From: Myxococcota bacterium
GTDB taxonomy: Bacteria > Myxococcota_A > Polyangia > HGW-17
Direction: 5' to 3'
DNA: 43,802 bases
NCBI GenBank assembly: GCA_018821305.1
Contig: JAHJMN010000020.1
Span: forward strand, 1 to 43,802
Below, piece by piece: positions 33,306 to 41,370 of this stretch; position 1 is the stretch's first letter, and each line of letters starts with the position of its first letter. A program made the translations under genes and the position numbers. Under the pieces are notes generated by a model. It was not told the DNA's origin and did not search any database. It saw nothing but the letters and a program-made list of their open reading frames with translations.

Positions 33306-34859
33306 ATGTTTGATAAAGCTAAAAGTTGGCCTTTTTCCGAGGCTCAGAGTCTTCTGAAATCCCATGGCCCCTTTAACGAAACAGTCCTGTTTGAAACGGG
33401 TTTCGGCCCCAGTGGCCTGCCTCATATCGGGACCTTCGCGGAAGTTGCCCGTACAACATGGGTACGCAAGGCGTTTGAAAAGCTTACGGGGCAGAAAACC
33501 GAGCTCGTAGCTTTCTCTGATGACATGGACGGTCTGCGCAAGGTTCCCCTGAATCTTCCCAACCGTGAAATGCTTGCGGAAAATCTTGGAAAACCTCTTT
33601 CATCCATTCCGGACCCCTATGGTTGCTGCTCGAGTTTTTCCGCACATATGAACAACAAACTATGCGAATTTCTTGATGCATTCAAGTTTGAATACCGTTT
33701 TCAGAGTTCATCCGCAGCCTACAAAGCTGGTCACTTTGATGAAAATCTTCTGAAGATACTTACAAACCATGAAGAGATTCGTCAGGTTATCGTTCCTACT
33801 TTGCGCGAGGAAAACCGAGGTGAGTGGTCGCCCTTCATGCCTGTATGCCCGAACTGCGGCAAGGTTTACACCACAAGAGTCGCAGAAGTTTATCCCGACC
33901 GGGGAACCCTTAAAAGCGTTTGTGACCGCACCTTCGGAGAAGTATCCGGGTGTGGGCATGAAGCAGAAATTCCTGTTACCGGCGGCAATGTAAAAGTCGG
34001 CTGGAAAATCGACTGGGCTCTTCGCTGGGCAAGTTACGGAATCGCCTATGAAATGTACGGCAAAGACCTCATTGAAAGTGCAAAACTCAGTGAAAAAGTC
34101 TGCCGTAAACTTGGGTCCAAGCCACCAGCTGGACTCTTTTATGAGATGTTTCTCGATGAAAATGGTGAAAAAATATCCAAAAGTGTTGGAAAAGGCTTAA
34201 CCGTTGATTCATGGATGGAATATGCTCCCGTTGAAAGTCTGCTTTACTACATCTGGCAAAACCCCAAAAAGGCCAAGCGACTGTTTTTCGGTATGATCCC
34301 GAAGGTCGTTGATGACTACCTCACGGAAATTCAGAAGTTTCATTCCACAGCTCCGGAGCAGGGCATCGACATGGCCGTATGGCACTTGTTTCAGGGTGAT
34401 GTTCCGAAATATGAATCATCAATTACATTCAGTGTTGTAAACAATCTCGTAAGTGCTGTAGGTGGTGACGACAGGAATGTTCTTAAAGAATATCTTCTGA
34501 AATATGATGAAAAGAGCGCGGATTATCCTGAAGTTATTGATTCAATGCTCGATCGCAGCCTTGCTTTCTACCGGGATTTCATAGTCCCAACGAAGAAGTT
34601 TGAAAATCCCCCGGAACATATGATGGACGCATTCCGTGACCTTCACAGTGCCCTTAAAGCCCTTGATCCATCAGCTCCCCTCGACAATGTTCATTCAATT
34701 CCGTTTGATATTGCAAAGAAATACGAAATTGACCCTCCGGAATTCTTCAAAGCCTTCTATCAGGCAGTATTAGGCCAGGATCGCGGCCCCCGCTTCGGCG
34801 CCTTCACAAAACTAATAGGCATAGAAAAACTGAGTCAACTAATCGAAAAAATCATGTGA
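33306..34859 (+). CDS. lysS: class I lysyl-tRNA synthetase
   Basis: A 517-residue synthetase that charges tRNA-Lys. It is of the class I type: SGLPHIGTF (36-44) is the HIGH site and KISKS (289-293) the KMSKS site, and no class II motifs are seen. A Cys cluster (CPNCGKVYTT...CDRTFGEVSGCGHEAE) forms the zinc insert. Class I LysRS is typical of archaea and occurs in some bacteria, such as alphaproteobacteria and spirochaetes; most bacteria use the unrelated class II enzyme. ATG at 33306 has AAAGGA 6 nt upstream. Its stop codon lies within a hairpin that is repeated twice more downstream. Confidence 0.96.
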   Translation: MFDKAKSWPFSEAQSLLKSHGPFNETVLFETGFGPSGLPHIGTFAEVARTTWVRKAFEKLTGQKTELVAFSDDMDGLRKVPLNLPNREMLAENLGKPLSSIPDPYGCCSSFSAHMNNKLCEFLDAFKFEYRFQSSSAAYKAGHFDENLLKILTNHEEIRQVIVPTLREENRGEWSPFMPVCPNCGKVYTTRVAEVYPDRGTLKSVCDRTFGEVSGCGHEAEIPVTGGNVKVGWKIDWALRWASYGIAYEMYGKDLIESAKLSEKVCRKLGSKPPAGLFYEMFLDENGEKISKSVGKGLTVDSWMEYAPVESLLYYIWQNPKKAKRLFFGMIPKVVDDYLTEIQKFHSTAPEQGIDMAVWHLFQGDVPKYESSITFSVVNNLVSAVGGDDRNVLKEYLLKYDEKSADYPEVIDSMLDRSLAFYRDFIVPTKKFENPPEHMMDAFRDLHSALKALDPSAPLDNVHSIPFDIAKKYEIDPPEFFKAFYQAVLGQDRGPRFGAFTKLIGIEKLSQLIEKIM

Positions 34860-34978
34860 TTTTTTCGATATAACGAAGTCTGGACAACGAAGTTGAACAG
34901 ACAAAAAAAAATCATGTGATTTTTTCGATATAACGAAGTCGGAAAACAAAGTTTTACGACATTAAAAAATCATGTGAT
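34846..34978. terminator. triplicated A/T-stem hairpins over and after the lysS stop
   Basis: AAAAAATCATGTGAT occurs at 34846-34860, 34906-34920 and 34964-34978. The first two continue into TTTTTCGATATAACGAAGTC, an exact 35-bp repeat with a 60-bp period. AAAAAATCA and TGATTTTTT form a 9-bp stem with a TG loop and a T run, as in a terminator. The first copy contains the lysS stop TGA. Confidence 0.7.
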
Positions 34979-34999
34979 ACGATAGTAAATGAAATGCTG

Positions 35000-35248
35000 C
35001 AGGAGAAAGCCCCTCTAAAGCATTCCGCTGCGCGAAATTGCCTACCTGATTGTCCCCTTGCATTTTTGCAAAGCAAAAATTGCCTCCCTGCTACTGCTAC
35101 TGATTTCCTGTGTTCCTGACTTTTTTAACAGGTAATCAGGTAATCAGGAAGTCAGGAAAACAGGGTCAGGAGCAGGGCGTAACCATTTAACATCAAAGTA
35201 AAATTACAAAAATGGAATAAAATATTCAATTCCCCGATTTCTATCCTT
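35000..35248 (-). repeat. CCTG/CAGG palindromic repeat, copy B (inverted)
   Basis: In inverse orientation to the other three, it runs from AGGAGAAAGCCCCTC (35008-35022) through a CCTG/CAGG hairpin (about 35090-35170) to an AT-rich end with TATCCTTTTAAT at 35237-35248. An extra GCATTTTTGCAAAGCAAAAATTG hairpin is inserted at about 35063-35085. No gene is supported in 34860-35442. Confidence 0.8.
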
Positions 35249-35269
35249 TTAATCAGGACACGGACTAGT

Positions 35270-35426
35270 TAGTTCGTGTCCTGAAATTCAATTTTTATCA
35301 AAATTGAGCATGTTTACGAAAACATGCTATTCAGAACACTACAATAATTTCAAGGTCTTCATTCTTAATGTCCTGTGTCGGATTTTGGTGAAAACTTGAA
35401 AAGATCGTATTACAGGACATTAACTA
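35270..35426. repeat. 157-bp TGTCCTGA-ended repeat, copy 1
   Basis: It begins TAGTTCGTGTCCTGAAAT and ends ATTACAGGACATTAACTA. Internal hairpins: CAATTTT/AAAATTG and AGCATGTTT/AAACATGCT. The right part, 35365-35423, is itself a unit with 12-bp inverted ends (TTAATGTCCTGT/ACAGGACATTAA). Copy 2 at 42838-42994 has exactly the same length and is nearly identical over the first 100 bp. Another terminus, TAGTTACTGTCCTGAAAA (35425-35442), continues up to the rsmG stop codon, and a back-to-back terminus TCAGGACACGGACTA lies at 35253-35267. Confidence 0.85.
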
Positions 35427-35442
35427 GTTACTGTCCTGAAAA

Positions 35443-36012
35443 TCAGATATCTTTGCGGAGGAGGAAGTGGGTGCCGTGGTTTTCGATTTCCCAGGTTGCT
35501 TTTACTTCCCAGTGGGGTGCCGTTGCGGCCTGATCGGCGCTTGCTAAAAACCATAAGGTTTTCGCGTTATTTCCCATGAGGTCTTCCCACTCGGGAATAC
35601 TCATGAGAGCGCGGCAAACGGCATTGTCCCATCGATGACCGCAGTCGGGTTTCATCGCTTCATTGCGGATGACCGCCGATGAGCTGCAGGCAACTTTCAC
35701 ATGGTGCAAAAAAGCATATTTCCGGGCGATGACTTCGTAAAGAGTGAAATCAAAATCCGGGAGCAGAATTGATGCTGCAAGGCCCGGAAAACCGCCACCA
35801 CTGCCCACATCAACCCAGCTGCCAACTTCATTTCGAATGGCGTCGGCAAAACAGGCACTGTCAACGAAATGATAGTCAGTTTCGCCTTCTTTTCTTGAAA
35901 TGAGATTTATTTTACGGTTCCACAACGTGAGTTCCCGTCGATAGATTTCAATTTTATCAACAAGTGCTTTATTGAACTTTGTAAATACGGGATAGGAAGA
36001 GAGGTTTTTCAC
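35443..36012 (-). CDS. rsmG: 16S rRNA (guanine527-N7)-methyltransferase RsmG
   Basis: A 189-residue AdoMet-dependent methyltransferase that modifies G527 of 16S rRNA. The Rossmann motif I is clear in WVDVGSGGGFPGLAASILLPD, followed by the acidic residue of motif II in FTLYEVIARKYAFL; the N-terminal helix has LTLWNRKINLIS, the family's substrate-side motif. The sequence is otherwise rather divergent and slightly short (about 205 is usual). The start is GTG at 36012, 15 bp after the rpsA stop; no strong ribosome-binding site is seen, so translation may be coupled. Its stop codon directly abuts a TGTCCTGA-type terminus. Confidence 0.85.
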   Translation of the reverse strand: MKNLSSYPVFTKFNKALVDKIEIYRRELTLWNRKINLISRKEGETDYHFVDSACFADAIRNEVGSWVDVGSGGGFPGLAASILLPDFDFTLYEVIARKYAFLHHVKVACSSSAVIRNEAMKPDCGHRWDNAVCRALMSIPEWEDLMGNNAKTLWFLASADQAATAPHWEVKATWEIENHGTHFLLRKDI

Positions 36013-36027
36013 GATAGTCGTGGGAGA

Positions 36028-37740
36028 TTATTCATCAGTTTTCTTCAGGGATTCCTGAAGTTTTGCACCGAAAACATCGCCAAGAGTGGATTTCGGTCCA
36101 CTGGCGCCACCCTGAAGGGAAGCTAAGCTTTCAGCTCTTCTGGCAGCTTTGATGGAGAGACTGATGCGGCGTTCTTCAGAATCGAGACCGATAACAGCTA
36201 CGTCAACTTCGTCACCGGGGTTGAGAACTGTTTTGGGGTCTTCGATGTGATCATCACTGATTTCGCTGATGTGAACGAGACCGTCAACACCTTCTTCGAG
36301 TTCAATGAAAGCACCGAAATCGAGAACTTTAAGGATTTTGCCCTTTACTACAGTGCCAACACCATACTGAGAAGGAATGCGACTCCAGGGATCCGGAACG
36401 AGCTGTTTGATACCGAGGCTGATTTTGGGTTTTTCCTGCTCGATGTCGATGTTGAGAACAACAACTTCAACTTCGTCGCCCTTGTTGTAGAGTTCGCTCG
36501 GATGACGAACTTTCTGGGTCCAGCTCAGGTCGCTGATGTGAACAAGGCCGTCAATGCCTTCTTCGATTTCAATGAAGATACCGAAGTCAGCTATATTGCG
36601 AACTTTACCCTGTACGCGGCATCCGGTAGGATATTTTTCGCGTAAAACGTCATAGGGATTGGGTTCGAGTTGTTTCATACCGAGGCTGATGCGTGCGTTT
36701 TCGGTGTCGATGTCTAAAACGGCAGCTTCAACGATGTCGCCTTTTTCAAGCATCTGGCTCGGATGTTTGATGTGCTTGGTCCAGCTCATTTCGCTGACGT
36801 GAATGAGGCCTTCAATGCCTTCTTCGAGTTCAACAAATGCGCCGTAATCTTTCAAGCTGACAACTTTACCGCGTACAACTGTACCGGGTTTGTATCTTTC
36901 CTGAGCGCTGATCCATGGATCTTCAGTAATCTGTTTGATACCGAGGGATACTTTCTCATTGTCGGGATCATATTTGAGGACTTTAACCTGAATTTTATCG
37001 TTGACTCTGAGAACTTCTTTGGGATTTGTAACCCGGCCCCAGGACATATCTGTGATGTGGAGAAGTCCATCAACACCGCCGAGGTCGATAAATGCGCCGT
37101 AATCGGTAACGTTCTTTACTGTACCTTCAACTACTTCGCCTTCTTTAAGAATGCTGAGAGTGTTGGCTTTCTGCTCATCTCTCTCTTTTTCGAGGATTGC
37201 GCGTCTGCTGAGGACGATGTTTCCGCGTTTCTTATTGAATTTAATGATTTTGAATTTGTAGGTTTTACCCACAAACTGATCAAGATTCTGTACTGGTCTT
37301 AAATCAACCTGACTTCCGGGAAGGAATGCTTTCACTCCGCCACGGATAAGTACACTGAGGCCGCCTTTAACTTTTTGTTTGACGATACCTTCGATTTCGC
37401 TTTCTTTGTCAAGCGCGCTGGAGATTTCGTCCCACACCTTCATTTTGTCCGCTTTTTCCTTGGAGAGACGGACCATATCATCCCGGCCCTGAAGCTCTTC
37501 CACGAAAACTTCGATTTCGTCGCCTACTTTATTTCTTGTAGAGCCGTCGATTTCTTCAAATTCGTTCAAGGAAATTTCGCCTTCGGATTTGAAACCGATA
37601 TCAACGATAACTTTTCCTTCTTTTTTGCGGATTTCAATGATTCTACCCGTGATCAACTGACCCTGGGTAACGGTACGGTCGGACTGTTCGAGCATCTCGG
37701 CGAAGCTCATCGCGCTGTTTTTGGATTGATCTTTTGTCAT
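36028..37740 (-). CDS. rpsA: 30S ribosomal protein S1 (six S1 domains)
   Basis: A 570-residue RNA-binding protein that recruits mRNA to the 30S subunit. Six S1 OB-fold domains can be counted at about 25-95, 112-180, 198-269, 284-357, 371-446 and 459-532. The last four share the strong pattern DYGAFIDLGGVDGLLHITDMSW or variants (GAFVELEEGIEGLIHVSEMSW); the first two are divergent, as in proteobacterial S1, where they bind the ribosome through S2. The C-terminal tail (533-570) is polar. The length is close to that of the E. coli protein (557). GAGG lies about 13 nt upstream. It is followed by rsmG. Confidence 0.96.
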   Translation of the reverse strand: MTKDQSKNSAMSFAEMLEQSDRTVTQGQLITGRIIEIRKKEGKVIVDIGFKSEGEISLNEFEEIDGSTRNKVGDEIEVFVEELQGRDDMVRLSKEKADKMKVWDEISSALDKESEIEGIVKQKVKGGLSVLIRGGVKAFLPGSQVDLRPVQNLDQFVGKTYKFKIIKFNKKRGNIVLSRRAILEKERDEQKANTLSILKEGEVVEGTVKNVTDYGAFIDLGGVDGLLHITDMSWGRVTNPKEVLRVNDKIQVKVLKYDPDNEKVSLGIKQITEDPWISAQERYKPGTVVRGKVVSLKDYGAFVELEEGIEGLIHVSEMSWTKHIKHPSQMLEKGDIVEAAVLDIDTENARISLGMKQLEPNPYDVLREKYPTGCRVQGKVRNIADFGIFIEIEEGIDGLVHISDLSWTQKVRHPSELYNKGDEVEVVVLNIDIEQEKPKISLGIKQLVPDPWSRIPSQYGVGTVVKGKILKVLDFGAFIELEEGVDGLVHISEISDDHIEDPKTVLNPGDEVDVAVIGLDSEERRISLSIKAARRAESLASLQGGASGPKSTLGDVFGAKLQESLKKTDE

Positions 37741-37908
37741 TTCTTAATTGAACCTCTTGAATGGATTCTCCCAATATGTTGCCATAAAGGAAGTTGCTGA
37801 CACATACTATCAATGAACCCTATTGTCAACAGGCTAAAAGGAAGTTTTTTTGAATATTTCGCTGATTTTCGCTGTTTTTAACTTAGAAAAAAACAGGAGA
37901 TCTCAGAA

Positions 37909-38874
37909 TTAGTCGCCGAGGACGTAGGCGAAAATGAGGGGCGCTACAATCGTTGCATCGGAATGAATGTTAAATCTCGGCGCATCAATATCAAGCTTGT
38001 ACCAGGTGATCTTTTCATTGGGAACAGCACCGGAATAACCACCGTAGGATGTGGTGGCATCGGTAATCTGAGCAAAGAAACTCCACAGTTTGGTGTCTTT
38101 CAGTTCGAGGTCCTGAACAATAAGGGGAACAGCACAAATTGCGAAATCACCAGCGATACCGCCACCAATCTGGAAAAAGCCGATGGAGGCGTCTTTCTGG
38201 GTTTTAAGATACCATTCAACAAGGTGCTGCATCTGATCGGTACCCGTGCGGATAACATTGTGATGGGGCACTTCTTTGGCGATAACCATGGCTGCAAAGA
38301 TGTTGCCGAGGGTTGAATCCTCATAACCCGGTACGAAAACGGGAATGTTCATTTCACAGGCGGCTAAAAGCCAGCTGTGTTCCGGGGGAATCTGATAATG
38401 AGGTACCAGTACGCCAGAGCGGATGAGTTTATACATGTATTCATACGGGAAGTAGCTTTTGCCTTCTGCGCCAGCTTCGTTCCAGAGTTTCAGCATTTCA
38501 CCCTGAAGGATGCGGAAAACGTCTTCCGGGATAGCTGTATCCGTTACACGATTGTAACCTTCATCGCGGATTTCCAGTTCCTGCTCGGGAGTCAGACAGT
38601 AGTAATTGGGAAGGTATTTATAATTATTGTGTTCAATTAAATTGAAAATATCTTCTTCAAGGTTTGCAGCGGTGCAACTGATGGCGTGCACTTTACCTGC
38701 GCGAATCATGCGTGCGAGAATGATGCCGAGTTCACCGGTAGACATGGCTCCGGCGAGACTGACGAGCATTTTGTTACCGTCATCCATGTGCTTTTTATAA
38801 GCTTTTGCAGCATCCAGGGTTTCCCGGGCATTATAGTGCTTGTAATGCTTTTCCATAAACTGAGAAATATTCAT
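37909..38874 (-). CDS. deoxyhypusine-synthase family protein
   Basis: A 321-residue homologue of deoxyhypusine synthase, an NAD-dependent enzyme that moves the aminobutyl group of spermidine. SLAGAMSTGELGIILARMI, CTAANLEEDIFN, FVPGYEDSTLG, QIGGGIAGDFAIC and ITWYKLDIDA are family blocks; the Lys in the last corresponds to the active-site Lys of the eukaryotic enzyme. Bacteria lack eIF5A, its usual substrate, so bacterial members are thought to act on small polyamines (homospermidine or spermidine synthesis). The substrate here is not known. AGGAG precedes the ATG. The gene follows sahH by 35 bp and is likely co-transcribed with it. Confidence 0.88.
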   Translation of the reverse strand: MNISQFMEKHYKHYNARETLDAAKAYKKHMDDGNKMLVSLAGAMSTGELGIILARMIRAGKVHAISCTAANLEEDIFNLIEHNNYKYLPNYYCLTPEQELEIRDEGYNRVTDTAIPEDVFRILQGEMLKLWNEAGAEGKSYFPYEYMYKLIRSGVLVPHYQIPPEHSWLLAACEMNIPVFVPGYEDSTLGNIFAAMVIAKEVPHHNVIRTGTDQMQHLVEWYLKTQKDASIGFFQIGGGIAGDFAICAVPLIVQDLELKDTKLWSFFAQITDATTSYGGYSGAVPNEKITWYKLDIDAPRFNIHSDATIVAPLIFAYVLGD

Positions 38875-38909
38875 TTTTTCTTTTCTCCTGTAATAATAAA
38901 GGGATATGA

Positions 38910-40334
38910 CTAGTAGCGGTAGTTTTCGGGTTTGTAAGGACCTTCTACGGGAACGCTTATGTATTCGGCCTGCGAAGGTGTAAGTCTGGTAAGTCTAACT
39001 CCCAGTTTTTCAAGATGCAGAGCAGCAACTTCCTCATCAAGTTTCTTGGGAAGAGTATAAACATTTATCTCAAGGTCTTTCGTGGCCAGTTCAATCTGGG
39101 CAAGACACTGATTTGTGAAAGATGTACTCATTACAAAACTCGGATGACCTGTAGCACAGCCGAGGTTCACGAGGCGACCCTGAGCTAAAACGATAATGCC
39201 GTTTCCGCTTTCCACGATCCAGCGATCAACCTGAGGTTTAATCTCAATGCATTTGCATTTGGGATTATTCTCGAGGTAAGTCATCTGGATTTCACTGTCA
39301 AAATGCCCGATGTTACACACAATGGCGCCGTCTTTCATGCGTTCCATGTGCTCGCCGCGAATGACATCCATGTTGCCCGTGGCAGTAACGAAAATGTCCG
39401 CGTGATCAACAGCATCCTCAAGGGTTTTCACTTCATAGCCTTCCATTGCTGCCTGCAGAGCGCAAATGGGGTCGATTTCAGTGATTGTAACCCGGGCGCC
39501 GAAACCGCGCATGGACTGGGCGCAGCCTTTACCAACATCACCATAACCGCATACAACGACGGATTTCCCAGCAACCATGATATCCGTGGCGCGTTTGATA
39601 CCGTCTGCAAGGGATTCACGGCAACCGTAAAGGTTATCGAATTTAGATTTAGTTACTGAATCGTTTACGTTGATGGCCGGGAAGAGGAGTTCGCCCTTTT
39701 CCATCATTTTATATAATCTGTGTACGCCTGTTGTAGTTTCTTCGGAAACTCCACGGATTTTCTTGGCCATAGCTGTCCATTTGCCCGGGGTTTCTTTAAC
39801 GGTGTAGTTCAGTCGTTCCATAACAACGGCAAATTCACGGTTGTCAGCTTTAATATTGAGAAGTGAATGATCTTTTTCGCATTTTGTACCGTGATGAATA
39901 AGTAAAGTAGCATCACCACCATCATCGACGATGAGATCCGGGCCAGCGCCATCGGGCCAGGTGAGAGCCATTTCCGTACACCACCAGTATTCTTCCAGGG
40001 ATTCGCCCTTCCATGCATAAACTGCCGCAATACCCTTTTCCGCAACGGCAGCGGCAGCGTGATCCTGTGTGGAGAAAATGTTGCACGATGCCCATCGGAT
40101 ATCGGCCCCAAGTTCATGAAGGGTTTCAATGAGCATGGCAGTCTGAATTGTCATATGAAGGCTGCCCATAACTCTCAATCCCTTGAGAGGTTTTTCCTGT
40201 CCGTATTTCTGCCGTATAGCCATGAGGCCCGGCATTTCGTTCTGAGACAGTTCCATCTCTTTGATGCCCCACTGGGCTAAAGAGAGATCCGCCACTTTGT
40301 AAGAAAGATTGAGATCCAGTTTTAAAAACGTCAT
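38910..40334 (-). CDS. ahcY: S-adenosylhomocysteine hydrolase (adenosylhomocysteinase)
   Basis: A 474-residue NAD-dependent enzyme that splits S-adenosylhomocysteine, the by-product of methylation, into adenosine and homocysteine. Family blocks: [16 protein letters not shown] and [14 protein letters not shown] (substrate side), [18 protein letters not shown], the NAD site [16 protein letters not shown], and the C-terminal end [14 protein letters not shown], which reaches the neighbouring active site. Length is in the range of the longer bacterial form (about 465-475). The ribosome-binding site is weak (GCGAG), and a 6-bp hairpin lies just upstream, so translation may be regulated. The leader shows no recognisable SAH riboswitch. 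Confidence 0.97.
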   Translation of the reverse strand: MTFLKLDLNLSYKVADLSLAQWGIKEMELSQNEMPGLMAIRQKYGQEKPLKGLRVMGSLHMTIQTAMLIETLHELGADIRWASCNIFSTQDHAAAAVAEKGIAAVYAWKGESLEEYWWCTEMALTWPDGAGPDLIVDDGGDATLLIHHGTKCEKDHSLLNIKADNREFAVVMERLNYTVKETPGKWTAMAKKIRGVSEETTTGVHRLYKMMEKGELLFPAINVNDSVTKSKFDNLYGCRESLADGIKRATDIMVAGKSVVVCGYGDVGKGCAQSMRGFGARVTITEIDPICALQAAMEGYEVKTLEDAVDHADIFVTATGNMDVIRGEHMERMKDGAIVCNIGHFDSEIQMTYLENNPKCKCIEIKPQVDRWIVESGNGIIVLAQGRLVNLGCATGHPSFVMSTSFTNQCLAQIELATKDLEINVYTLPKKLDEEVAALHLEKLGVRLTRLTPSQAEYISVPVEGPYKPENYRY

Positions 40335-40350
40335 GTTAGACTCGCTTTCT

Positions 40351-40367
40351 GCCTCCGGACGGGAGGC
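40351..40367 (-). promoter_or_regulatory. small GC hairpin in the leader of the hydrolase gene
   Basis: GCCTCC (40351-40356) and GGAGGC (40362-40367) pair around a 5-nt loop about 17 nt before the start codon. On the minus strand the right arm contains GGAGG, a potential ribosome-binding site that would be hidden by pairing. A regulatory role is a guess. Confidence 0.35.
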
Positions 40368-40539
40368 TTGAGAATGCGGAATATACCCGATAAATTAACA
40401 ATGATCAATCGCACGATTACAAAAGTCCGGGGGATTTTAAATTTTAGAGGTAGTAGATCAGAGTGGACAGAGTCAGAAAATATTGTTTGACTATTTTTTT
40501 ATATGATTTACTTTTATGATGCAAATAAGGAGATTAAAC

Positions 40540-41307
40540 ATGAAAACTGTGGGTTTCGTTCTATTTACTTTATTACTTTTCGCTTCCTGTAATCAGAAGG
40601 CATCCCCTGATTCGAGTCACCAGAAGACGACTGCTGATTCGAGCCATAAAAAGTCAACCCCTGAATCTAGTAGTCAAAAGGCGGTTAAAGCACCCTCAGA
40701 CAAGTTAACAGTTATCGGGAATTATTCTTACTGGGAAAACTCCATGTGTTCTCAGAATTGTTCGGTAATATCCGTCGGAAACTTTTACTCTCTGGCAACA
40801 CCGTTACCTGATATTCAGATGCATACCCGGGATGTTTTTGTATTAATTGAAGGAAAATTAAAAACAGTAGAGACACTGGCTACTGTTGCGGGACCAAAGC
40901 CAAAGCACAGTACAGGACAAAAAGTAAAATCTTTAAAATTTGAGGTCAGTAAGCACAAAGTGCTGGATTTTCCATCGATATCTATTGATTCAAAAAATAA
41001 GCAACTGGCAAAAGATAAAGCTGATTTTGAAATAGGCATAACCCTGAAAAATCCCACATCTGAGAAACTGACTCTGTATGTAACCATTGATAAAATGGAG
41101 ACTCAGACTGCTACACTCAATGCCGGCGACACAAAAACGATACAGTACAAAATAACAAACGGAGCTACTGTAAGTGATCACACTTTACATGTTTACAACT
41201 TTAAAAACTCAAATGACGATATCGTTAAAAACCTGAAAGAAATCGAGAAAACAGGCGTCGTAGTTAAAATAGAAAAACGCTTCCCCATAGAATCAATTCT
41301 GAAATAG
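40540..41307 (+). CDS. lipoprotein of unknown function with 9-residue tandem repeats
   Basis: A 255-residue lipoprotein: MKTVGFVLFTLLLFASC (Cys17) and then three copies of a 9-residue repeat (SPDSSHQKT, TADSSHKKS, TPESSSQKA), encoded by 27-bp tandem repeats that probably make a flexible tether. The rest forms a beta-rich domain, with IGITLKNPTSEKLTLYVTI reminiscent of an Ig-like fold, and ends with a helix. ATG at 40540 has AAGGAG 7 nt upstream and is preferred to two upstream ATG codons. Function is unknown; it may be co-transcribed with the following outer-membrane protein 63 bp away. Confidence 0.8.
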   Translation: MKTVGFVLFTLLLFASCNQKASPDSSHQKTTADSSHKKSTPESSSQKAVKAPSDKLTVIGNYSYWENSMCSQNCSVISVGNFYSLATPLPDIQMHTRDVFVLIEGKLKTVETLATVAGPKPKHSTGQKVKSLKFEVSKHKVLDFPSISIDSKNKQLAKDKADFEIGITLKNPTSEKLTLYVTIDKMETQTATLNAGDTKTIQYKITNGATVSDHTLHVYNFKNSNDDIVKNLKEIEKTGVVVKIEKRFPIESILK

Positions 41308-41370
41308 TTCTAACGGGGACTAAGGACTTTTTACAAGATTTAAATTTGACACCAACGAAGGGATAACCAA

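Noticed and set aside
35270-35426. tRNA or small structured RNA gene
   Set aside because: The hairpins do not form a cloverleaf, and the same unit occurs in unrelated intergenic places, so a repeat is the better reading.
40335-40420. SAH or SAM riboswitch before the hydrolase gene
   Set aside because: Only a 6-bp hairpin is seen; the conserved cores of those riboswitches are not recognisable.
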